A stretch of DNA of 8,415 nucleotides, from NCBI GenBank assembly GCA_902767125.1, contig CACXGJ010000238.1:1-8415 (forward strand). The letters run 5' to 3'. This DNA comes from an uncultured Ruminococcus sp. Lineage in GTDB: Bacteria > Bacillota > Clostridia > Oscillospirales > Acutalibacteraceae. Every line of letters begins with the position of its first letter. The stretch's first letter is position 1. The translations under genes were made by a program, and so were the position numbers. Positions 1 to 5,856 of the stretch are shown here, piece after piece. Under the pieces are notes generated by a model. It did not search any database and was not told the DNA's origin. It worked only from the letters and a program-made list of their open reading frames with translations.

Positions 1-87
1 GGCAATTCATCCCCGACCTATAGAGGGTGCGGGTGTCCGGTGGACACCTCTGCCAAAGGCAGAAGCACCGACCGAACCGACAGGTGA
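1..87 (+). CDS. TnpB-like protein, C-terminal tail only (partial at window edge)
   Basis: Frame 1 is open from the first base to a TGA at 85-87 and encodes 28 residues starting GNSSP and ending STDRTDR. GNSS-type tails running into the structured element end are, from memory, typical of IS200/IS605 TnpB proteins, the RNA-guided nucleases related to Cas12. The catalytic RuvC residues and zinc finger would lie upstream of the window, so activity cannot be judged. The segment is about 60% G+C, well above the A+T-rich genes that follow, which fits a mobile origin. The reading frame overlaps the folded RNA/DNA end described separately, so the same bases probably serve as protein, RNA and transposon end. 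The call rests on the tail and the end structure, not on a domain, and the open frame could be fortuitous. Confidence 0.5.
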   Translation, partial: GNSSPTYRGCGCPVDTSAKGRSTDRTDR

Positions 88-107
88 GACCGGAGTCTTC
101 TTGCCGC
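1..107 (+). mobile_element. Right end of an IS200/IS605 (IS1341-type) element with probable omega-RNA 3' part
   Basis: The segment opens with GGCAATTCATC and closes with TCTTCTTGCCGC, the bracket I recall for right ends of TnpB-carrying IS605-family elements in Firmicutes. GGCAA (1-5) pairs with TTGCC (101-105). Inside are a hairpin pairing CCCG/ACC (12-18) with GGT/CGGG (26-33, one bulge), a perfect 7-bp hairpin (32-38 with 42-48, loop GGT) and a perfect 6-bp hairpin (49-54 with 58-63, loop AAA). The first two stems share bases 32-33, so they compete slightly. Common versions of this end carry a single hairpin, so this one is enlarged. Such ends serve as the subterminal hairpin recognised by TnpA and as the scaffold of the guide RNA used by TnpB. 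The left end and any tnpA are outside the window. The exact boundary is uncertain by several bases. Confidence 0.6.
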
Positions 108-138
108 ATTATGATAAAAAATAAATATCAAAAAAAAC

Positions 139-167
139 TGTACAAATTTTAAAAAAATGTGTATAAT
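139..167 (+). promoter_or_regulatory. Promoter of the HD-GYP gene
   Basis: A perfect TATAAT at 162-167 is preceded by TGTG, giving an extended -10 element. A weak -35 candidate TGTACA (139-144, four of six consensus bases) lies exactly 17 bp upstream. Transcription would start near 174 and give a leader of roughly 30 bases. The promoter sits only about 30-55 bases beyond the end of the transposon, so any regulatory sites farther upstream of this gene belong to, or were displaced by, the element. Confidence 0.65.
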
Positions 168-190
168 ATACGATAGATTTGTTTAATGAT

Positions 191-196
191 AAGGAG
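191..196 (+). promoter_or_regulatory. Ribosome binding site fixing the start of the HD-GYP gene at 207
   Basis: AAGGAG lies 10 bases before the ATG at 207. An in-frame ATG at 186 lies upstream of this site and has no Shine-Dalgarno sequence of its own, so it would make the binding site part of the coding sequence. The ATG at 213 is 16 bases away, too far. The start at 207 is therefore preferred. Confidence 0.8.
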
Positions 197-206
197 CGGC
201 TGTATA

Positions 207-3200
207 ATGAGAATGTTGGTTGCGGACAGTTCGGAAATAAATAAGTCTATATTATCCGAAATATTTGGCAGGGAATATGAATTTATAGGGACAGAAAGCA
301 GTGAAGAATTTCTGCGACTGCTGATGCACTATAGAAATGATATATCGGTAGTGTTGGTGAATGAGAACATAGCACAGAAGATATCGGTTGAAAGAGCAGA
401 AATGCTTGAGAAATTGAATATTTTCAGGAATACGCCTGTCATACTGATATTGAACAGGGAGCATTCCAATATGAAGAATAGGGTGCATATCCCGTATAGT
501 GATGTGATACATTCTCCTGTCAATCCGAATACTGTGAAAAAACGTGTCGGAAATCTTGTGGAGCTTTTTTCGCATAAGGATGAGCTTGAGCATAAGGTCG
601 AACAGCAGATGAAAAAGATCATGGAACAGAATGAGGCTTTGGAGCTGAAGGAAAAGAAGATAAATACAATAAACAATGATATGCTCGATGTGTTGAGCAT
701 GGTGATAGAATATAGGGATGTGGAGTCGGGAAAGCATATCAGAAGGATACAGAAATTTACGGAAAGTGTTTTGAGGGTATTGGCTGTAAAATATCCGAAG
801 TATAATATTGATGAGGAGAAGATAGCTCTGATAACATCGGCATCATCAATGCATGATATAGGAAAGATAGCGATACCCGATGCAATACTGCTGAAGCCCG
901 CAAGACTTACTCCCGATGAATTTCAGGTAATGAAGATGCACACGACAAAGGGCTGTGAGATACTTGAGCAGATAGATGCGGTAGAAAAAAATGATTATTA
1001 CAAGTATTGTTATGATATATGCCGTTATCACCATGAGAAGTGGGATGGTTTGGGCTATCCCGAAGGACTTGCAGGGGATGAGATACCGATATGGGCACAG
1101 GTGGTGTCATTGGCAGACTGTTATGATGCACTGACGAGCAGCAGACCGTATAAAGAAGCCTATTCTCATGAAAAGGCTGTTGAGATGATAAGGGACGGTG
1201 CATGTGGAGCATTTTCGGATGAGATAATGGATTGTTTCGGGATGGTGCTGCCGAAATTCAAGGAGTTGTCGATGAGATATGCTGACAGGAATGTGGTGGA
1301 GGAGAATACAGCGAGCAAATATGTGCGTGACAATAAAAAAGAGTCGAATGATGATATATATATCAAGATGGACAGGGAAGACCTTATAGGCATGGTAGAG
1401 CATCAGAAGGAGCTTTTGAGGGAAACTCATCAAAGGGATGTAGAGGTATTTTATGCAGGGTCGGACTATGTATTTGAATTTGACCTGATGTATGATACAG
1501 TGCATGAACGAAAGGGAAGCATAAAGGATATATGCGGATACATACCGAAAAATTATGAGGAATCCATAAAGCTGTTTTCGGAGAACTGTCAGGAAAATTA
1601 CAAAGGTGAATTTAGCAGAAAATTCAGACTGAAAAATATGGATAAGAGATGTATAGTTTTTGAATGTCCGATGAAGCTGAACAGCGGTAATTATTCAAAT
1701 ATAAGATTTGCAGCGATACCGATATTTGAAGACGGAAAAATAACAAGAGTGTTCATAAGCATAATAGAATTGTATGAAACATTCTTCAATCACATGAACA
1801 GCATATCAAAGGATCATGATATTGTAACGGGGCTGTGGAATTTCAGCGGTATAAAGAAAGAGATCGAGGATTATCTTGAAAATACGGGCAAAAGCGGTTA
1901 TCACCTTATGATACTTGCAGACGGGGATGATTTCAGGAAAATAAACAGTACCACAAGCTATAAGTTCGGTAATGAGATACTTGTGAGCATGGCAAAGGAG
2001 CTGAAGAATCAGATACCCGAAAGCTCAATACTTGCAAGAGTGGAGGATGATAATTTCCTTATATTCATCAAAGACTGTCCCGATAAGGATGAATGTCTGC
2101 TTATGGTCGAGGATATATACAGGAGCTATCACCGAAAATTTGTTTATAATAATGAGATCACGATAGAAACGACAGCATCTGTAGGAGCAGCAGTATATCC
2201 GTTTGACGGAGATGATTTTGGCAGTCTGTTTGCAAATGTATCAAGGACTGTTGAGATGGTCAAGCTGAACGGAAAAAATATGTATATGTTCTATAATTCC
2301 AATATGAGAGACAGTTGGGAGATAGATGATGCAAAGAGTGCAGAGCTTTTGAAGAAGGATTCGGAGCTGCAGTCAATGGAGTTTGAGAAGTATATAATAC
2401 CCGTTATAAATTCCGAAAACGGCAGGATAATTTCCTATGATCTGATAGAGGCTCTTGGAGACACGGAGGAGGATCTTTCATATATATATGAGCTTTATGA
2501 TGAAAGCGTGGCGATGTTCAGCCTGAACAGTGTCAGAAGACTTATAGCCGAGATATATGTTATGCAGCAGGAGGATATATCTTTGCCGAATATTTCGCTG
2601 ATAACGGCATTTGGCGGAGATGACTGTGAGAAAGTGGTAGGTGCATTGCAGGATATACTTAAACAATATCCCGTAAAATGTGAGAATATATATATCATGA
2701 TTTCACAGGATACGCTTGATAAGATATCGGTGAATAAGCTGTCGGCATTTTCAGCGGCAGTCAAAAGTATGGGTTTTGGTCTTGGAATATATAATTTCGG
2801 TTCGGAGCATTTCAATATAAAGTGTTTTTCGGAGAGTTTTTTTGACAATATAGTATTTTCGGGCAATTTCATAAAAGATATATCTGACGGTGTATATCCT
2901 GTTGATCTGATGGTGTATTTTATAAGCTACTTTGATAAGATAGGAATAAGTGTAGAAATGCCGTCAAATATAGGTGATGAGCTTATAGAGATGATAAAGC
3001 AGAAGACCGCTGTATCATTCGGAATACATAAGGGAGATGTCATACCGTTTGACGAGTTCAAAAAGCAGATGAAAATTTCGACAGCAGTGGTTGAATATCC
3101 GGTTTTGAGCCATGAGAATACATCACTTGTATTAAGCGAAAAGATATATGATGAAGTGCTTGAGCAGACGAGATCATTTATAATAGAATGGACACCGAGA

Positions 3201-4046
3201 TTCGATAAGATAAAGATATCGGGTTCATTCGGGAAGTTGTACGGATATGAGCCTGATTTTGATAATTTTATGAAGGAATTGAGCGAGAGCAGGTTTCTGC
3301 ATAATGATGATATAAGGAAATTTTTGGAGAAGATGAATTTAGCCCGTTCAGACAACAGCTATACAGAATCATTTATAAGAGTGTATAATAAAAAGACAGA
3401 TTCATATTTATGGAATAAAGTGAAATTTGTGGCTATAAGGGATATAGCAAATGTTCCTGTGAAGATAATAGCAGTTTTTGTAGACGTATCGGATGAAAGC
3501 GAAACATTTCTTGATGACAGAAGAAAAGACAGAACAGATTTTATAACGAACCTGTATAATAAGAAGGTGACGGAGAATAAAATAAAAAGCTGTCTGTATG
3601 AAGATGGAGCATTCACGGGTAATTCGCTTATAATAGCGGAGATAGCCGGATATGACAGGCTTGAGGAAGATCTGGGAACAGTGTTTGCAAATGCGGTGCT
3701 TAAAGAAACAGCCGAGAATATCAGGGAATTGTTCAGAGATTCGGATATAATCGGCAGAAACAGCGGAAACAGATTCATGATATTCGTCAAAGGCATGGGA
3801 TATTGTGACAAGCTCATTGAAAAAGCCGAACAGGTGTGTGCAGTCATCAAAAACAGATATCAGTCGGAAAACGGTGATATAAAGATATACGGAAAAGCAG
3901 GAGTAAGTGTTTTTCCACGTGACGGAGAGACGTATGATGAATTGTATTCAAATGCTCTGAAAGCACTGGAGGTATCTGTTCACGGCAAAAAAGATGTGTC
4001 CTTTGTATTTGACATAGAATCCAATAAAAAATTACTTCATGATTAA
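207..4046 (+). CDS. Large multi-domain HD-GYP phosphodiesterase with degenerate REC, PAS, GGDEF and EAL domains
   Basis: A 1279-residue, apparently soluble protein with no signal peptide or clear membrane segment. Domains in order: receiver-like (1-120), coiled-coil linker (about 121-165), HD-GYP (about 166-355), PAS-like (about 416-530), GGDEF-like (536-700), EAL-like (about 722-955), PAS-like (about 988-1105), GGDEF-like (about 1107-1265). The HD-GYP domain looks active: E173, H177, H216-D217 with K220, H245, H275-H276, G283-Y284-P285 and D304 match the trinuclear metal site of this family, which opens c-di-GMP or related cyclic dinucleotides. The other domains look dead: the receiver has N52 and S103 where phosphoacceptor Asp and Lys are expected, the GGDEF motifs read EDDNF (613-617) and SGNRF (1186-1190), and the EAL-like domain has YNFG (862-865) where DDFG is usual. 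It is a single-gene unit with its own promoter and terminator. The likely role is a cyclic-dinucleotide hydrolase with sensory or ligand-binding regulatory folds. Start chosen from the ribosome binding site at 191-196. Confidence 0.88.
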   Translation: MRMLVADSSEINKSILSEIFGREYEFIGTESSEEFLRLLMHYRNDISVVLVNENIAQKISVERAEMLEKLNIFRNTPVILILNREHSNMKNRVHIPYSDVIHSPVNPNTVKKRVGNLVELFSHKDELEHKVEQQMKKIMEQNEALELKEKKINTINNDMLDVLSMVIEYRDVESGKHIRRIQKFTESVLRVLAVKYPKYNIDEEKIALITSASSMHDIGKIAIPDAILLKPARLTPDEFQVMKMHTTKGCEILEQIDAVEKNDYYKYCYDICRYHHEKWDGLGYPEGLAGDEIPIWAQVVSLADCYDALTSSRPYKEAYSHEKAVEMIRDGACGAFSDEIMDCFGMVLPKFKELSMRYADRNVVEENTASKYVRDNKKESNDDIYIKMDREDLIGMVEHQKELLRETHQRDVEVFYAGSDYVFEFDLMYDTVHERKGSIKDICGYIPKNYEESIKLFSENCQENYKGEFSRKFRLKNMDKRCIVFECPMKLNSGNYSNIRFAAIPIFEDGKITRVFISIIELYETFFNHMNSISKDHDIVTGLWNFSGIKKEIEDYLENTGKSGYHLMILADGDDFRKINSTTSYKFGNEILVSMAKELKNQIPESSILARVEDDNFLIFIKDCPDKDECLLMVEDIYRSYHRKFVYNNEITIETTASVGAAVYPFDGDDFGSLFANVSRTVEMVKLNGKNMYMFYNSNMRDSWEIDDAKSAELLKKDSELQSMEFEKYIIPVINSENGRIISYDLIEALGDTEEDLSYIYELYDESVAMFSLNSVRRLIAEIYVMQQEDISLPNISLITAFGGDDCEKVVGALQDILKQYPVKCENIYIMISQDTLDKISVNKLSAFSAAVKSMGFGLGIYNFGSEHFNIKCFSESFFDNIVFSGNFIKDISDGVYPVDLMVYFISYFDKIGISVEMPSNIGDELIEMIKQKTAVSFGIHKGDVIPFDEFKKQMKISTAVVEYPVLSHENTSLVLSEKIYDEVLEQTRSFIIEWTPRFDKIKISGSFGKLYGYEPDFDNFMKELSESRFLHNDDIRKFLEKMNLARSDNSYTESFIRVYNKKTDSYLWNKVKFVAIRDIANVPVKIIAVFVDVSDESETFLDDRRKDRTDFITNLYNKKVTENKIKSCLYEDGAFTGNSLIIAEIAGYDRLEEDLGTVFANAVLKETAENIRELFRDSDIIGRNSGNRFMIFVKGMGYCDKLIEKAEQVCAVIKNRYQSENGDIKIYGKAGVSVFPRDGETYDELYSNALKALEVSVHGKKDVSFVFDIESNKKLLHD

Positions 4047-4054
4047 AAAAAATC

Positions 4055-4090
4055 CCGTTCCCGAAAAAAATTCGGGGACGGATATTTTTT
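4055..4090 (+). terminator. Intrinsic terminator after the HD-GYP gene
   Basis: An 11-bp stem (4055-4065 with 4071-4081, one G-T wobble) closes a loop of five A and is followed by ATATTTTTT. It starts 8 bases after the stop codon. The run of A before the stem (4045-4052) would give a U-run on the opposite strand, so the structure could work both ways, although no minus-strand gene ends here. Confidence 0.9.
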
Positions 4091-4145
4091 GGATAAAAGG
4101 AGAAATATAAGAGTAAAAAAGATGTTTTTATGTCAAAAATAGCAT

Positions 4146-4174
4146 TTGACTGAACAGGCTATATAGAGTATAAT
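4146..4174 (+). promoter_or_regulatory. Promoter of the ftsE-ftsX-M23 operon
   Basis: TTGACT (4146-4151) and a perfect TATAAT (4169-4174) are separated by exactly 17 bp, a near-consensus housekeeping (sigma-A) promoter. Transcription would begin near 4181, leaving a leader of about 63 bases before ftsE. It lies clear of the upstream terminator, so the operon is transcribed independently of the HD-GYP gene. Confidence 0.85.
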
Positions 4175-4183
4175 AAAAATAGT

Positions 4184-4207
4184 GTCGGTTTTTGATATTG
4201 AACTGAC
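4184..4207 (+). promoter_or_regulatory. Stem-loop at the 5' end of the ftsE leader
   Basis: GTCGGTT (4184-4190) pairs with AACTGAC (4201-4207) in a 7-bp stem with one G-T wobble and a 10-base loop. It would sit within a few bases of the predicted transcript start. No U-run follows, so it is not a terminator. A protective 5' hairpin or a protein site is possible. The stem is short enough to be chance. Confidence 0.35.
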
Positions 4208-4243
4208 GAAAAAATAAGAATATAGGGAAAGGAACAAAGGAAA

Positions 4244-4957
4244 ATGATACATCTTGAAAATGTTTCAAAGGTGTACCCAAACGGAACGGAAGCACTCAAA
4301 AATATAAGCCTTGATATAAATAAAGGAGAGTTTGTTTTTGTGGTGGGGCCGTCGGGAGCAGGCAAGAGTACATTTTTGAAATTGCTGATAAGAGAGGAAA
4401 AAGCGAGCTTCGGAAAGATAACAGTAAGCGGCTATGACCTGATGAAGATAAGACACAGAAAAATACCATATCTTCGCAGAAAAATGGGGATAGTATTTCA
4501 GGATTTCAGATTGATAGCCAAGATGAATGTCTATGATAATATAGCGTTTGCGATGAGGGTTATAGGCAGTCGTGAAAGGATAATAAAAAAGCGTGTAAAA
4601 GAGGTGCTGAAGCAGGTCGGACTTGAGGGCAAGGAAAAGAGAAAACCGGGTGAAATATCAGGAGGAGAGCAGCAGAGAGTCAGCCTTGCAAGAGCATTGG
4701 TGAATGATCCCGAAATGATAATAGCGGATGAGCCGACAGGAAATATTGATCCCGAGCTTTCATTTGGGATAATGAAGCTTCTTGTTGATATAAACAGGGC
4801 AGGTACAACTGTAATAATAGTTACACATGAGCATGATCTTGTAAAGGAATTTGGCGGAAGGATCATAACAATCGAAGACGGAGAAATAAAAAGTGACGAA
4901 AATTATCCTACAAAGTACCATGATAAAAAAGCGGAAACGGAGGAGGATAAGAAATGA
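4244..4957 (+). CDS. ftsE: Cell-division ABC transporter ATP-binding protein FtsE
   Basis: A complete 237-residue ABC ATPase. It shows Walker A GPSGAGKS (35-42), Q-loop Q86, signature SGGEQ (139-143), Walker B with catalytic E163 in ADEPTGN, and the switch histidine H195 in VTHEHD. FtsE works at the inner face of the membrane with FtsX. ATP hydrolysis does not move a solute but changes FtsX shape so that an extracellular peptidoglycan hydrolase is switched on during division or elongation. Length fits the family apart from a charged tail of about 20 residues rich in Lys, Glu and Asp. The ATG is preceded by AAAGGAA about 10 bases upstream. Its last four bases (ATGA) are shared with the ftsX start, which indicates translational coupling. 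Assignment as FtsE rather than another MacB/LolD-like ATPase rests on the following ftsX and M23 genes. Confidence 0.96.
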   Translation: MIHLENVSKVYPNGTEALKNISLDINKGEFVFVVGPSGAGKSTFLKLLIREEKASFGKITVSGYDLMKIRHRKIPYLRRKMGIVFQDFRLIAKMNVYDNIAFAMRVIGSRERIIKKRVKEVLKQVGLEGKEKRKPGEISGGEQQRVSLARALVNDPEMIIADEPTGNIDPELSFGIMKLLVDINRAGTTVIIVTHEHDLVKEFGGRIITIEDGEIKSDENYPTKYHDKKAETEEDKK

Positions 4958-5856
4958 AGATTTTTTATTTGATAAAAGAGGGCTTCAGAAATATATGGGC
5001 AAACAGGATGATGTCGCTTGCATCAGTCATAGTGCTTGTATCATGCCTTATAATAACAGGTGCGGCATCGCTTATATCTGTCAATGTAACATCACTTATA
5101 TCAAAAATAGGTGATGATGACCAGATAACAGTGTATCTTGATTATGAAATGAACGATCTTGATTCGATAAAGCTTGGGCAGCAGCTGGGCAGGATAAGTA
5201 ATATAGACAATTACAGCTTTTATTCAAGGGATGATGCCATACAGAAGTATAAAGAGGTTCTTGGAAATATATATGAAAGTATGCAGGATGACGGAAATCC
5301 CTTTGGTAATGCGTATAAGGTAACATTGAAAGATCTGTCGAAGTATAAGCAGACGGTGGATCAGATAAAGAAAATAAAAGGAGTCACGTCAGTGAGTGAC
5401 AGGAGTGATATAGCAAATAAGCTGACCAAGCTGAATTACTTTGTATTTATAGTGGGATCATGGGTAGTGCTGATACTTGCACTTGTTACACTGTTCATAA
5501 TATCGAATACGATCAAAATGACAATGTATTCAAGAAGACATGAGATAAGTATAATGAAGTCTGTCGGAGCGACAAATTCCTTTATAAGAGTACCCTTTAT
5601 AATAGAGGCGATGGTAATAGGGTTGTTGTCGGGAGTCATAGCAGCAGCGGTGATATGTGCGATATATACACCTGTAAGGGAAATGACATCGGGAATAATA
5701 GGATTTATAGGAGAGTCTACCTTCACTGTTGAGCAGGTAATGATACCGACCTTTGTGGTAATGTCTGCGATAGGACTTCTTATAGGCATAGTAGGAGGAT
5801 ATATTTCAATAGCGAGATACTTGAGAAAAGAAGGAGGAGATATACTTGACTGGTAA
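4954..5856 (+). CDS. ftsX: Cell-division membrane protein FtsX
   Basis: A complete 300-residue FtsX. Four membrane segments are visible, at about 22-46, 162-187, 214-237 and 263-288. An extracellular domain of about 115 residues lies between the first and second. This is the layout of the family, in which that loop contacts the hydrolase outside the cell. The conserved cytoplasmic stretch after segment two reads RRHEISIMKSVGAT (194-207), the coupling region of FtsX/MacB-type permeases that meets the ATPase. A perfect AGGAGG (4941-4946) lies 7 bases before the ATG. The start overlaps the ftsE stop by four bases. The gene ends inside the start region of the M23 gene, so all three proteins are probably made in matched amounts. 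Confidence 0.96.
   Translation: MKIFYLIKEGFRNIWANRMMSLASVIVLVSCLIITGAASLISVNVTSLISKIGDDDQITVYLDYEMNDLDSIKLGQQLGRISNIDNYSFYSRDDAIQKYKEVLGNIYESMQDDGNPFGNAYKVTLKDLSKYKQTVDQIKKIKGVTSVSDRSDIANKLTKLNYFVFIVGSWVVLILALVTLFIISNTIKMTMYSRRHEISIMKSVGATNSFIRVPFIIEAMVIGLLSGVIAAAVICAIYTPVREMTSGIIGFIGESTFTVEQVMIPTFVVMSAIGLLIGIVGGYISIARYLRKEGGDILDW
5831..5848 (+). promoter_or_regulatory. Ribosome binding site deciding a TTG start for the M23 gene
   Basis: AAGGAGG (5831-5837) lies 8 bases before TTG at 5846, inside the end of ftsX. The next in-frame ATG (5861) is 23 bases from the site, too far for efficient use. The TTG also keeps the basic N-terminus (MTGKRMR) in front of the hydrophobic signal segment. Confidence 0.75.

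Noticed and set aside
186..206. Upstream in-frame ATG extending the HD-GYP protein by 7 residues
   Set aside because: It precedes the AAGGAG site that serves the ATG at 207, has no ribosome binding site of its own, and adds nothing to the receiver-like fold.
3359..3850. Minus-strand open frame (163 codons) opposite the last PAS/GGDEF region
   Set aside because: Its hydrophobic Ser/Leu/Phe composition mirrors the AGA/GAA/ATA-rich sense codons, and it lacks gene signals.
4122..4142. Six-codon leader peptide before the ftsE promoter
   Set aside because: It lies upstream of the predicted transcription start and is far too short to distinguish from chance.
4893..5114. Plus-strand open frame across the ftsE/ftsX junction
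   Set aside because: It is an out-of-frame shadow of two well-supported genes and encodes no recognisable motif.
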